Positions 43,256-52,386 of a DNA stretch of 64,000 bases are shown in pieces. Where the stretch lies: the NCBI RefSeq assembly GCF_001541345.2, contig NZ_LMVL02000002.1:558001-622000 (forward strand), in the 5' to 3' direction. Each line of letters starts with the position of its first letter. Position 1 is the first letter of the stretch. Made by a program: the position numbers and the translations under genes. The notes beneath the pieces are model-generated. The model did not search any database and was not told where the DNA came from. It worked only from the letters and a program-made list of their open reading frames with translations. This stretch comes from Gillisella vitis (GTDB taxonomy: Bacteria > Pseudomonadota > Alphaproteobacteria > Rhizobiales > Rhizobiaceae).

Positions 43256-44554
43256 CTATTCCTCAAGATTGAGCCGGATGGCGACGGATCGTGCATGGGC
43301 ATCCAGCCCCTCGCTCTTGGCCAAAGCAATTGCTGCTGGGGCCAATTGCCTAAGCTGTTGCGGGCCGAGCCGTAGGATCGAGGTGCGCTTGACGAAATCC
43401 AGCACCGACAGGCCGGAGGAAAACCGTGCCGAACGGGCCGTGGGCAGGACGTGGTTGGAGCCGCCGACATAATCGCCGATCACTTCCGGCGTATGGCGAC
43501 CGATGAAGATCGCGCCAGCATTGCGAATGCCCGCCATCAACGTCTCGGGATCGGCGACTGCCAGTTCCAGATGCTCGGCGGCAATCCGGTTTGCAAGCGG
43601 CACGGAAGCGCCAAGGTTTGGTACAATGACCAGCGCGCCAAAATCCTGCCAGCTGGCGCTAGCAGTCTCGGCTCGGCTCAATGTTTTCAATTGCCGCTCA
43701 ACAGCAGCTTCAACCGCTTTGGCAAAATCCGGACTGTCGGTGATCAGGATCGATTGAGCGCCCCGGTCGTGTTCGGCCTGCGCCAGCAGATCGGCGGCGA
43801 TCCAGTCGGGGTCATTATCACTGTCGGCGATGACAAGCACTTCCGAAGGACCAGCGATCATATCGATGCCAACAGTGCCGAACACATGGCGCTTGGCCGC
43901 AGCCACATAGGCATTGCCGGGGCCGACGATCTTGGCGACCGGTTCGATGGTTTGCGTGCCATAGGCCAGTGCTGCAACGGCTTGAGCGCCACCGATCCGG
44001 TAGATTTCCGTCACGCCGGCAATTTTCGCCGCAGCCAGCACCGTGGGATTGATGGCGCCGCCGGAGGCAGGCACGACCATGACGACGCGCGGCACGCCAG
44101 CAACCCGGGCCGGAACGGCATTCATCAGCACGGAACTGGGATAGCTTGCCGTGCCGCCCGGTACATAGAGGCCAACCGCATCGATGGCTGTCCAGCGGGA
44201 GCCGAGGCCGACACCGATGGCGTCTTCGTAGATATCGTCCTTTGGCATCTGGCGCGCGTGGTGGCGCTCAATGCGCTCAGCGGCAAGGTGCAACGCATCG
44301 ATCAGCTCAGGCGAGACCTCGGCAAAGGCGGCGTCGATTTCAGCTTCGGTGACGCGCATCGGTGTAACGGCGAAATCCAGCCCATCGAACCGATGCGAAT
44401 ATTCTGCCAAGGCGGCATCGCCGCGCGCCCGCACATCGTCGATAATGGTTTTGACGATTGCGTTTACATCCTCGGACACTTCCCGCTTGGTGGTGAGAAA
44501 TGCGGCAAACCGCGCCTCGAAATCATCCGATGCCTGCTCAAGCCAAACTGCCAC
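43256..44554 (-). CDS. hisD: Histidinol dehydrogenase
   Basis: The 432-residue enzyme has VGLYVPGGTASYPSSVLMNAVPARVAGV, IDMIAGPSEVLVIADSDNDPDWIAADLLAQAEHD with zinc and catalytic residues, and HLELAVADPE. It oxidises histidinol to histidine in two NAD-dependent steps. The start is GTG 44554, with MAVWLEQASDDFEARFAAFL fitting rhizobial HisD N-termini. Confidence 0.96.
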   Translation of the reverse strand: MAVWLEQASDDFEARFAAFLTTKREVSEDVNAIVKTIIDDVRARGDAALAEYSHRFDGLDFAVTPMRVTEAEIDAAFAEVSPELIDALHLAAERIERHHARQMPKDDIYEDAIGVGLGSRWTAIDAVGLYVPGGTASYPSSVLMNAVPARVAGVPRVVMVVPASGGAINPTVLAAAKIAGVTEIYRIGGAQAVAALAYGTQTIEPVAKIVGPGNAYVAAAKRHVFGTVGIDMIAGPSEVLVIADSDNDPDWIAADLLAQAEHDRGAQSILITDSPDFAKAVEAAVERQLKTLSRAETASASWQDFGALVIVPNLGASVPLANRIAAEHLELAVADPETLMAGIRNAGAIFIGRHTPEVIGDYVGGSNHVLPTARSARFSSGLSVLDFVKRTSILRLGPQQLRQLAPAAIALAKSEGLDAHARSVAIRLNLEE

Positions 44555-44588
44555 TGTGCCTAATTCCTTCTTCCGGCCCGCCTATTCC

Positions 44589-45056
44589 TCAGGCTCCGGG
44601 ATGCCGGGGCCTTGATGTGGTTTCCCACGCGCCGCCGGTATCTGCAAGCTGTACTTCAATGCATTCAACATCCAAAGCAATGGTGGCGCCTGCCGCGCAC
44701 ACCAGCTCCACCCGGCCTTCCGGGCCATCGCCCTTGTCGTCGCTCTTGGGGGTGAAGGTCACAGCCAGCAGGTTGATCACCTGGTCCTTGTCCGTCTGGC
44801 TTATGCCGATGGAGCGCACGGCCTGCACCCGCTTGATGGTGAGCAAGGCCCGGCGGCGCTCGAAGCTCTTGGCGCGGCGAAAAATTCCGCCGCCTTTTCC
44901 GGCTTTTTCCCAGACGAAACGGTTGACGGCGACGGAAAACACCCCGGACTTTGCCGCATAATCCACATCGGCTGGCTTGAACACCGCATCCTGCATATGG
45001 GCAGACAGAATGGAGAGATCTTCCTCGTCCAGCGATAGAAGCTTGAGATCAGTCAT
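44589..45056 (-). CDS. DUF2948 family protein
   Basis: The 155-residue protein starts MTDLKLLSLDEEDLSILSAHMQD and has FVWEKAGKGGGIFRRAKSFERRRALLTIKRV and the C-terminal LVCAAGATIALDVECIEVQLADTG. The family is widespread in alphaproteobacteria between murA and hisD and has no known function. ATG 45056 has GGGG eight bases upstream; ATG 45062 is an alternative. Confidence 0.85.
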   Translation of the reverse strand: MTDLKLLSLDEEDLSILSAHMQDAVFKPADVDYAAKSGVFSVAVNRFVWEKAGKGGGIFRRAKSFERRRALLTIKRVQAVRSIGISQTDKDQVINLLAVTFTPKSDDKGDGPEGRVELVCAAGATIALDVECIEVQLADTGGAWETTSRPRHPGA

Positions 45057-45155
45057 CAGCATGGCCCCGCTATTGCAATTGCTCTTGCAGATAGGTTGCC
45101 CGCCGTCATTAAGCAACGGGCAGCCTTGCTTGAAGAGCTTGAAATATAGGCGTGG

Positions 45156-46448
45156 TCAGTCGCTGATTCGTTCCACAATCGCGCCGCAACGGGTCAGCTT
45201 TTCTTCCAACCGCTCGAAGCCGCGGTCCAGATGATAGACTCGGTTGACCAATGTCTCGCCCTCAGCGGCAAGGCCGGCGATGACCAGCGAGACGGAGGCG
45301 CGCAGATCGGTCGCCATAACAGGCGCGCCGCGTAGTCGTTGCACGCCTTCGATGCGGGCTGTCTGGCCACTCAGGGTGATCTTGGCGCCGAGCCGGGCCA
45401 GTTCCTGTACATGCATGAAGCGGTTTTCGAAAATCGTTTCCGTCACATGGGCTACGCCCTGGGCGCGGGTCATCAGGCCCATGAACTGGGCCTGCAAGTC
45501 AGTCGGGAAGCCCGGAAACGGCTCGGTGACGATATCGACCGGGCGAATGGCGTCGCCATGGCCGATGACGCGAATACCGTCCTCAATGGCGGAAACCTCG
45601 GCCCCAGCCCGGCGCAGAGCCTCGACAGCGGTGTCGAGCAGGGTGATATCGGTGCCTTCCAGCGTGACGTCACCGCCGGTCATGGCGACGGCCATGGCAT
45701 AGGTGCCGGTCTCGATCCGGTCCGGCAGCACGCGGTGCCGAGCGCCGGACAGGCTGGTGACGCCCTCGATGGTGATGGTGGCCGTGCCTTGGCCGGTGAT
45801 TTTCGCGCCCATGGCGTTCAGGCAATTGGCAAGATCCACCACTTCAGGCTCGCGTGCGGCATTGTGGATCACCGTTGTGCCGCGTGCCAGCGATGCTGCC
45901 ATTAGCATAACGTGGGTGGCGCCAACGGAAACCTTGGGGAATGTATAGCTCGCGCCAATCAAGCCGCCCTTTGGCGCTGTGGCTTCGATATAGCCGCTGT
46001 CGATCTCCAGGGTAGCGCCCAGCGCGCGCAGACCGTCGATGAACAGATCCACCGGGCGGGTGCCGATGGCGCAGCCGCCGGGCAGCGAGACGCGGGCCTT
46101 GCCCTCACGCGCGAGAAGCGGGCCGATCACCCAGAAGCTGGCGCGCATCTTGGAGACCAGCTCATAGGGCGCATTGGTATCGACAATGGTGCGGCAGGTG
46201 AAATGGATGGTGCGGGAATAGCTGCCGGACTGGCGCTCGCGCCGCCCATTGACGGCAATATCGACGCCGTGATTCCCCAGAATTCGCAGCAGCAGCTCGA
46301 CATCGGCCAGATGCGGCACATTTTCCAGCGTCAGCGTGTCGCTGGTCAGGAGCGAGGCGATCATCAAGGGCAGGGCGGCGTTTTTTGCACCGGAAATGGG
46401 AATGATGCCGTTAAGGGCGTTGCCGCCGACAATCCTGATACGATCCAT
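45156..46448 (-). CDS. murA: UDP-N-acetylglucosamine 1-carboxyvinyltransferase
   Basis: The 430-residue enzyme has [17 protein letters not shown] N-terminus ([20 protein letters not shown]) and the catalytic loop [13 protein letters not shown] with Cys126, the fosfomycin target. [21 protein letters not shown] lies later. It catalyses the first committed step of peptidoglycan synthesis. It appears to lead the conserved block that runs to yacG. Confidence 0.97.
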   Translation of the reverse strand: MDRIRIVGGNALNGIIPISGAKNAALPLMIASLLTSDTLTLENVPHLADVELLLRILGNHGVDIAVNGRRERQSGSYSRTIHFTCRTIVDTNAPYELVSKMRASFWVIGPLLAREGKARVSLPGGCAIGTRPVDLFIDGLRALGATLEIDSGYIEATAPKGGLIGASYTFPKVSVGATHVMLMAASLARGTTVIHNAAREPEVVDLANCLNAMGAKITGQGTATITIEGVTSLSGARHRVLPDRIETGTYAMAVAMTGGDVTLEGTDITLLDTAVEALRRAGAEVSAIEDGIRVIGHGDAIRPVDIVTEPFPGFPTDLQAQFMGLMTRAQGVAHVTETIFENRFMHVQELARLGAKITLSGQTARIEGVQRLRGAPVMATDLRASVSLVIAGLAAEGETLVNRVYHLDRGFERLEEKLTRCGAIVERISD

Positions 46449-46597
46449 AAAGAGTGATCAGGGGGCAAGGCCTGCCCCCGCCTTTCTTGGTTTGAAGAGT
46501 GTGTCGCGCCATGACAGCAATGAGTGGCACTGCAATGCACGCGGTGTTTAGAGGAAAACTGCCAGCCGTTCAATTCGCCGTTTCAGGTTTCGCTGTT

Positions 46598-46831
46598 TCA
46601 CGTTTCAGTGTCATCCGGTTGGGGCAAATGTGCGGCGGGCAGTCCATCTGTTTCATCGGCACCGCCAGCCCGGCGCGCCCGCGCCTGGCTTTTGCGGCGC
46701 ATCAGGTTTTCCCGCAATTTCTGAGCCGCCCGCTCACGCCGGCGCTCTGCCTGTGCCTGGGTGTTCAGCGCGGCAATCCGCTTGGCTTCTGCCACGCGCT
46801 CGGCCTTGGATGTATCGGTCTCGTCTGTCAT
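46598..46831 (-). CDS. Small charged conserved-type protein, unknown
   Basis: The 77-residue product (MTDETDTSKAERVAEAKRIAALN, then AERRRERAAQKLRENLMRRK) is strongly helical and charged, with an acidic C-terminus. It resembles small hypothetical proteins encoded upstream of murA in rhizobia. No domain is recognised. ATG 46831 is preferred to the GTG/ATG-like start at 46849. Confidence 0.55.
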   Translation of the reverse strand: MTDETDTSKAERVAEAKRIAALNTQAQAERRRERAAQKLRENLMRRKSQARARRAGGADETDGLPAAHLPQPDDTET

Positions 46832-46981
46832 GGCGGCGTCATAGCGCAAATGTGGATAAACCGGAAGATAGGCAAGGTTTTGCTATTTTATTCGTCCAAC
46901 CACGTTTTGCCGCTTGCGCACCCCGCCATCCTGTGGCAATAGCCCCCTCGTTCCGCAGCGGCACAGTCCGCTTCGCCAGAT

Positions 46982-47056
46982 GCTGCTATAGCTCAGGGGT
47001 AGAGCACTCCCTTGGTAAGGGAGAGGCCGAGAGTTCAAATCTCTCTAGCAGCACCA
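46982..47056 (+). tRNA. tRNA-Thr (GGT)
   Basis: The 75-base sequence begins GCTGCTATAGCTCAGGGG, has anticodon loop CTTGGTAAG with GGT, T-arm GAGTTCAAATC, and acceptor TAGCAGC with encoded CCA. All arms pair. It marks the left edge of the accessory stretch full of transposase fragments. Confidence 0.96.
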
Positions 47057-47144
47057 TTATATCCCAATAAAATGGTTAGAGATTTTATTATTGTTGGTGC
47101 CGCTCGATTGCCATGACCAGCAATCGTGCTGAAAACGGCAGCCT

Positions 47145-47375
47145 GTGAATCAGCGATTAACCGTTTTGGGAATCCTGAATGTTGATCCGACCTACCGTCT
47201 CGATCCTAATCCGATCGAAATGATGTTTGCAAAGCTTATGATTTTTGTCAGAAAGGCAGAAGATCGGACGGCTGAAACCATATGGAGGCGCCTCGCACAA
47301 CTCTTCACGGCACTCACCCCACCATACGAGAGGGTGAAAAATTATCTCAGGCGTGCTGTATTTGGTTCAAAATAA
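47145..47375 (+). pseudogene. IS630-family transposase remnant (C-terminal part)
   Basis: The 76-residue frame contains YRLDPNPIEMMFAKLMIFVRKAEDRT and ends YERVKNYLRRAVF, matching the C-terminal DDE region (LNPIE.AF.KLK..LRK..ART) of IS630 transposases. The N-terminal two thirds are missing and no terminal repeats are seen. It is a decayed insertion-sequence fragment close to tRNA-Thr. Confidence 0.7.
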
Positions 47376-47552
47376 ACCCGACCTATTCTCGGTTCGGTCG
47401 CCGGTCAGAATATCAGTGCCTTCGGGCAGATGGGCAACCTTCTCGTTGCCGCCATAGAGGCTGCAATGCAATATTTCCCCATAACAAGACCCTCGGAACC
47501 GAATAAGGTTTGGCTGAACTACGAAGTGGTCTGCTTCACCATCGAGGAATAA
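47376..47552 (+). pseudogene. Orphan C-terminal coding fragment just before the secreted-protein gene
   Basis: In the frame after the IS630 stop, the sequence reads AGQNISAFGQMGNLLVAAIE and then AAMQYFPITRPSEPNKVWLN, ending YEVVCFTIEE and TAA at 47550-47552. The composition looks like a real protein. No ribosome site or good start is seen, although ATG 47430 would give 40 residues. It is probably the tail of a gene truncated by the insertion sequence, originally upstream of and coupled to the next gene. Confidence 0.35.
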
Positions 47553-47561
47553 GGAAAACAG

Positions 47562-48989
47562 ATGAAGCGCTTTCTTGCAATATTCCTTGGACTCCCGCTC
47601 GCTACCAATATGGCTGCGGCGCAGACAGCAACGACATTCAAAGATCTGAGCATAACAGGATCCAGCACCCTGAAGGGTCCTGTTAACACAGAGCAAACGG
47701 TGGTCACTGGTGGTCCCGGCACGCAAATGCTCGCCAACAACAACTATATCGGCAGTTTCAATGCCAATTGCGGGACATCCTTCTGCGTCGGATGGGCGGA
47801 TCAAATGACATTTGGAGGCGCCAACTCTTATGGCGGGCACTCTGCTGGGTACGACCTCCTATATCAAAACGCTCCTACCGCCTCGGGAAATACCAATGCC
47901 AACTATGTTGCGCGCACGGCAATCGTCCGCACTGCGACAGGTGATGGTGGAGCGAACCTCACGACTAGCGCTCGCGGCGCATACTTCGGTATTGGTCCAG
48001 AGTGTGTTCTCCTGGGAGGCGCTGTCAACGTCATGAATTGTACGGCGGCCGAATTCGGTGTGGCGGTAAATGCTGGCGCCACCGTCAAGTATAAATCGCT
48101 TTCGCAGTTTTCGTCCAAGCCAGATGATGCCGTGGCGGGCTCCGCAGTCGACACGATGTTGTGGCTCTATGATCAATCATCCGCGACAAATCCGAACCAC
48201 CGTGTCGGCATTCTGTTTGGAACGCCTGACACCGTAAATGAGTGGCCAATTACGGCGACAGGCACGCTTATCGGGGCCGAGAAAAATAGCGGCGCCGTCA
48301 ATGCAGGATATGGCGTAGACTTCCGCCAAGTCACCTTCGCCAGTTGTTCTTTCGCCAGCTTGAACTTTTGTGTGGATGGCGGCGGCGGAATAAACGCTCA
48401 GCAATTGGTGGTCAATAGATCGTCGCCACAAGTTATGTTCTATGACACATCGGGCGGCACCGATACGAAACGGTTCCGCCTCACCCAAGCGCGTGGCACG
48501 TTCCATCTGCAGACTGGCAATGATGCAGGTACTACTTACACAGACGCTTACGAAGTTTCGTCGGATGCGACGGGTCCGAAAGGCCATACCTGGTCTACTT
48601 CAACTTCCGCTGGGACGCCGATCAAGCAGATGACTCTGAACTCGTCTGGTGAGCTTTCCGTTGCGGGCAGCGCTATCGCGCCTGCCACGATTTCCTCCGG
48701 GGTCAAACCGACATCAAGCGGAACATGCGTGGCCGGCTCATTCATCGGCGGGGCAACCGCGGGAGGGTTCACCACCGCTTCGACGTGCACCACTGGACAA
48801 ACGATTGTCCTTAACTTCTCCGTTGGGTCTTCAACAGGTTGGGCTTGTCACGTAACGAACACCAACCATCCAACTGATCCTACCTATCAGCCTATCCAAT
48901 CTGCTTACACGGTCAACACCGCGACATTCTCCGGACAAAACCTGCCGCAGGCTGGTGATAAGCTTCTGTTCTCCTGCCAGGGCTTCTAG
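47562..48989 (+). CDS. Secreted protein of unknown function, phage-tail-like composition
   Basis: The 475-residue product has a signal peptide (MKRFLAIFLGLPLATNMAAA) and then a Gly/Thr/Ser/Asn-rich, aromatic-poor body (ITGSSTLKGPVNTEQTVV, FGGANSYGGHSAG). Two near-repeated segments resemble phage appendage or autotransporter-like beta structures (FMFYDTSGGTDTKRFRL; SGELSVAGSAIAPATISSGV). The Cys residues (NCGTSFCVGW, STCTTGQT) could form disulfides. AATAAGGAAAACAG precedes ATG 47562. The stop is the TAG that opens a dispersed repeat. I do not recognise a family. Confidence 0.6.
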   Translation: MKRFLAIFLGLPLATNMAAAQTATTFKDLSITGSSTLKGPVNTEQTVVTGGPGTQMLANNNYIGSFNANCGTSFCVGWADQMTFGGANSYGGHSAGYDLLYQNAPTASGNTNANYVARTAIVRTATGDGGANLTTSARGAYFGIGPECVLLGGAVNVMNCTAAEFGVAVNAGATVKYKSLSQFSSKPDDAVAGSAVDTMLWLYDQSSATNPNHRVGILFGTPDTVNEWPITATGTLIGAEKNSGAVNAGYGVDFRQVTFASCSFASLNFCVDGGGGINAQQLVVNRSSPQVMFYDTSGGTDTKRFRLTQARGTFHLQTGNDAGTTYTDAYEVSSDATGPKGHTWSTSTSAGTPIKQMTLNSSGELSVAGSAIAPATISSGVKPTSSGTCVAGSFIGGATAGGFTTASTCTTGQTIVLNFSVGSSTGWACHVTNTNHPTDPTYQPIQSAYTVNTATFSGQNLPQAGDKLLFSCQGF

Positions 48990-49091
48990 AGGTTGCCAGG
49001 GAAAAGTGAAAATCGATTTTCCCTAAAAAATAAATGAAAACAAGATAATCTGGAGTCTGTCTAGTTCAATTTGAACATAACAGACTTTAGA
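48987..49091 (+). repeat. Dispersed composite repeat, second two-module copy
   Basis: TAGAGGTTGCCAGGGAAAAG at 48987 starts module 1. A linker with ATGAAAACAAGATAAT follows. A diverged palindrome at about 49050-49090 starts CTGGAGTCTGTCTAG and ends ACAGACTTTAG. It matches the copy at 31755 along its whole length with scattered changes. The first three bases are the stop codon of the secreted-protein gene. Confidence 0.8.
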
Positions 49092-49181
49092 TCTTTTTCG
49101 TCATTTTGTGAATCGAATCGGATTCCCCCCGTGACCTCCGTTGTGATTCAGTGATATTTGCTGAATGGAGGCCGGTATCTT

Positions 49182-49420
49182 ATGTATCGGCAGGCCCGCA
49201 TCGTAAGCCGCCAGGGCGCCGTTCTCGACCGCTCTCATCTTGCCGATTTGGTCGGCAGGGCAGCATTCGAATTGCGTCCGGTCTTCGATGCGCTTATCGC
49301 CGACCTGAAGCGCTCGACCAGGCTGTTCATGGATGAGACCTGACCTTGCTCCGGTTCTCGATCCTGGCTCACGCAAGACCAATGGCTTATCTGACCGCCA
49401 CGCTCACTACCATCGTCAAT
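49182..49420 (+). pseudogene. IS66-family transposase (TnpC) remnant
   Basis: MYRQARIVSRQGAVLDRSHL, then ADLVGRAAFELRPVFDALIA and DLKRSTRLFMDET matches the YRQ...LDRSTLADWVGRAAFELRPV..DLKRS..LFMDET core of IS66 transposases. A frame change near 49340 then continues APVLDPGSRKTN in another frame. No terminal repeats were found. It is a decayed fragment. Confidence 0.75.
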
Positions 49421-49526
49421 GGCCACGAACCGAGCTTGATTGAGGAGCGGCTTCCTTGGAGTTCTTCTAACTTTTTCGTTAAACACACCTCTTTCGAGAG
49501 GATCGTACTTGTCGTAAAACACTTGC

Positions 49527-49811
49527 ATGAAAAACGAACTGGTTCATGAAATCTGGCTCGATCCCGAGCCAGATGGTCAATTGCTCCCCGGCCTTTGTCT
49601 GGCTGGTCCCATGGGAGACGGTTTTAGAGCGCTCCTTAATGAGGGGGCTGTGAAGGCGGGTGAAGTAACTGGGCAAAGCCATTTCGATGTCATGACGAAA
49701 TACTGGAAGCTTCAGGGCTGGGGCAAGTATAATACGGAGCACCGACAGGATCACGAGCCATACCCGGACGAGTGGGTTCGAATTCAACGACATTTTTTCG
49801 ACGCTATGTGA
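49527..49811 (+). CDS. Small hypothetical protein
   Basis: The 94-residue frame (MKNELVHEIWLDPEPDGQLL, then PGLCLAGPMGDGFRALLNEG, ending YPDEWVRIQRHFFDAM) looks protein-like but has no recognised domain and a weak ribosome site. It lies among transposase remnants, so it could be an old cargo gene or a fragment. Expression is doubtful. Confidence 0.45.
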   Translation: MKNELVHEIWLDPEPDGQLLPGLCLAGPMGDGFRALLNEGAVKAGEVTGQSHFDVMTKYWKLQGWGKYNTEHRQDHEPYPDEWVRIQRHFFDAM

Positions 49812-49959
49812 ATTGCAGATTGACTGCGATGACAGCTCATTCGCATGGCGTTGAACAACACCAGTTTTAAAGGCGAGCAATGTATTTTTAGTGATGTGTG
49901 ATTGGCACATTGCTTATCATGATCGCACTATTATCGAATGATCTTCGGGAGCGTTTTGT

Positions 49960-50320
49960 ATGGCGAACGTAGCAGAAAAGTCGCTGCGTGCTTCGAGTCT
50001 ATCCGAAGACGATCAGGGTGGACAATGGCAGGGGAATGGCATCTCCGATGATCCAGATCTGTGGGCCTATGCCAATAATGTCATGCTGGATTTCTAGCAG
50101 CCTGACAAGCCGACCGGCAACGGCTTCATCGAGGCCTCCGACAGCAAGCTATGGTCGGAGTGCTTGAACGCCCAATGCGTTCTGCCCTTTGTCGATTCCC
50201 GCGAAAAGTTGGAGACTTGGCATCGATACGACGACGAGGAACGTCCTCATGCGGTGATTGGATATAATGTCTCGATCGCCCTTGCAAAATCCCGGTGGCG
50301 CAACCAGCAAGCCATCGTGA
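49960..50320 (+). pseudogene. IS3-family OrfB transposase remnant with stop and frameshift
   Basis: The frame starts MANVAEKSLRASSLSEDDQG, reaches DPDLWAYANNVMLDF and a TAG at 50095, then continues QPDKPTGNGFIEASDSKLWS and ECLNAQ in the same frame, then EERPHAVIGYNVSIAL. A frame change leads to LQNPGGATSKPS and TGA at 50318. These are the C-terminal signatures (PGKPTDN.FIEAFN...ECLNAHWF, EERPH..IG) of IS3 OrfB. The gene is broken by at least one stop and one frame change. Confidence 0.8.
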
Positions 50321-50484
50321 TCACGGCAGGAAAACTCCAGTTTTCGGCGGTCCAGCCTTCGGACTGAGTGCATAATAGGTCTTACTCTACCAAAATTTTG
50401 AGAAGGATATGGGGTTCAGTTCAGCATCGCCATCTCCAACCCGCATCAAAAAGGCGTGAGTTGCGTATTGTGCCGCATTATTAA

Positions 50485-50580
50485 ACAATATCTTTCAAGA
50501 TGTTGTATTTATTATTTTTCTTCGAATGATCCCCTTGATCAGGGGATTGCTGTCCGGCAACGTTCCCCTTATAATAAGGG
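50485..50580 (+). promoter_or_regulatory. Three stacked palindromes in the hldE leader
   Basis: ACAATATCTT/AAGATGTTGT (50485-50506, one mismatch) is followed by a T-rich stretch and is terminator-like. ATCCCCT/AGGGGAT (50529-50547) is perfect with a 5-base loop. CCCTTAT/ATAAGGG (50566-50580) is perfect with one-base spacing and covers the AAGGG ribosome site of hldE, so it could gate translation. The last two are close enough to compete. Functional meaning is inference. Confidence 0.45.
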
Positions 50581-50585
50581 AAAAA

Positions 50586-52094
50586 ATGACCATCAGCAGT
50601 CGACGTGAAACTAGATATGGAAATTACAGCATGTTGAATGTGAGTACTCTCGACAACTGGCAAGGGCGAAAAGTGTTGGTCGTCGGGGATGTGATGCTTG
50701 ATAGATTTGTTTATGGAAATGTTGAGAGGGTCTCCCCAGAAGCTCCTGTTCCTGTTTTGCATTTCAAGTCGCAAATGGAAATGTTGGGTGGGGCTGCTAA
50801 CGTAGCAAGAAACGTTGTTTCTCTTGGAGGGCAATCGGTTTTAATTGGTGTCGTCGGAGATGATGAAGCTGGACGAGCTATTTGCGGCGAACTGGCAATG
50901 CGCGACGGCGTCGAAACTCATATTGTAAAGTCGTCGAAAATTCCAACGACTGTAAAAACACGATTTGTCGCCAACGGGCAGCAGATTATGCGTCTCGATG
51001 TTGAGGTTCGCCTTCAGCACGATTTAGAAATTGAAGATATGATATGCGCGTCGGTCGCTAAGCAGCTTGAAGACGCGGAAATCGTTGTTCTTTCCGATTA
51101 TGCAAAAGGTACGCTTTCAGAAGGTACGGTTAAGCGCCTGATCTCTATGGTAAAAAAGACTGGAAAGCTAGTCGTTGTCGATCCTAAGGTCAGCGACGTT
51201 TCCCGCTACTCAGGGGCTAGCGTTATTACACCAAATGCGCTTGAAGCTGCGGCTATTTCAGGTGTTCAGTGTTCCACTGATGAATCAGCAGAACGAGCTG
51301 CGCGCTTGATTATGGAGAAAGCTGATGTTTCTGCAGTTCTTCTGACGAGAAGCGCTCAAGGAATGACCGTTTTTGCTTCTGATGTTGGTGAGTATATAAC
51401 CACTCATATTCCAACTACAGCCTCTGAGGTTTTTGATGTTTCTGGAGCCGGAGATACTGTTGTAGCCGCGTTGGCTCTCGCCTTGAGTGCGGGTGAAAGC
51501 GTTGTGGCTTCTGCGAGGATTGCTAATTTGGCGGCGGGAGTGTCGGTATCCAAGCCCGGTACTTCTGTGGTTTTGCCTCATGAACTACGCCGGGCGGTTC
51601 GCGTTCAAAGTGATAAATTGAGCCACAACATATTTCCGATTAATGAGGCGGCGTTGATTGTAAATGAGTGGAAGAAGGCTGGGCTAAAAGTTGGTTTTAC
51701 AAATGGTTGCTACGATTTGATTCATCCAGGACATGTTGCGCTCCTCAAACAAGCTCGAGCTACCTGTGATCGTCTCGTCGTTGGTCTTAATACAGACAAT
51801 TCTGTCCGTAGATTGAAAGGCGACTCGAGGCCGGTTCAATCTGAGAACGCTCGTGCGGTTGTCATGTCTTCGATCGACAGCGTTGATTTGGTCGTCCTTT
51901 TTGATGAAGATACCCCTCTATCAATCATTGATCTTCTTGATCCTGATGTGTTGATTAAGGGAGCAGACTATTCGGTGAACACGGTAGTTGGTGCTGATCT
52001 GATTATCGGGCGCGGCGGTAAGGTCGTTCTGGTGCCACTTGAGCAGGGGCATAGTACAACATCGATAATTGAGCGCGCTCATGCGGGTGGCTAA
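50586..52094 (+). CDS. hldE: Bifunctional heptose 7-phosphate kinase / heptose 1-phosphate adenylyltransferase
   Basis: The 502-residue enzyme has a PfkB-type kinase domain (VVGDVMLDRFVYG, GGAANVARNVVSLGG, VFDVSGAGDTVVAAL) and a C-terminal adenylyltransferase domain (GFTNGCYDLIHPGHVALL with HPGH). It carries out the two flanking steps of ADP-D-glycero-beta-D-manno-heptose synthesis. ATG 50586 follows AAGGGAAAAA; ATG 50631 is an alternative that would match shorter family members. Codons are visibly AT-richer than in the flanking chromosome. Confidence 0.93.
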   Translation: MTISSRRETRYGNYSMLNVSTLDNWQGRKVLVVGDVMLDRFVYGNVERVSPEAPVPVLHFKSQMEMLGGAANVARNVVSLGGQSVLIGVVGDDEAGRAICGELAMRDGVETHIVKSSKIPTTVKTRFVANGQQIMRLDVEVRLQHDLEIEDMICASVAKQLEDAEIVVLSDYAKGTLSEGTVKRLISMVKKTGKLVVVDPKVSDVSRYSGASVITPNALEAAAISGVQCSTDESAERAARLIMEKADVSAVLLTRSAQGMTVFASDVGEYITTHIPTTASEVFDVSGAGDTVVAALALALSAGESVVASARIANLAAGVSVSKPGTSVVLPHELRRAVRVQSDKLSHNIFPINEAALIVNEWKKAGLKVGFTNGCYDLIHPGHVALLKQARATCDRLVVGLNTDNSVRRLKGDSRPVQSENARAVVMSSIDSVDLVVLFDEDTPLSIIDLLDPDVLIKGADYSVNTVVGADLIIGRGGKVVLVPLEQGHSTTSIIERAHAGG

Positions 52095-52386
52095 GCTTAT
52101 GAAGCTGGGCCGTCGTATCCAATTGAATCTGCTATAAGCTGTGATGCGTTGTAAGTGTCAGAAGGTGGCGCAGCGGTGTGATGCTCTTTGGGAGTGGTTT
52201 TATTTTGCCGAACAATCTCCTCATTCTGAACCTAGTGGAGATGATGGGTACGGGATATCCGATGTCGCTGAAGAGATTTGGGAAATTTGATCTTTGGTAA
52301 AGGTCGGATTTTTTCAACGTTGTGGTGTGTTTGCCGTTTGAAGCGGAACTCGTTGAAAACTTACATATCGAAATGGAGAGAATGGA

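Noticed and set aside
43451..44563. 370-residue frame opposite hisD
   Set aside because: Its composition and lack of domains mark it as antisense of hisD.
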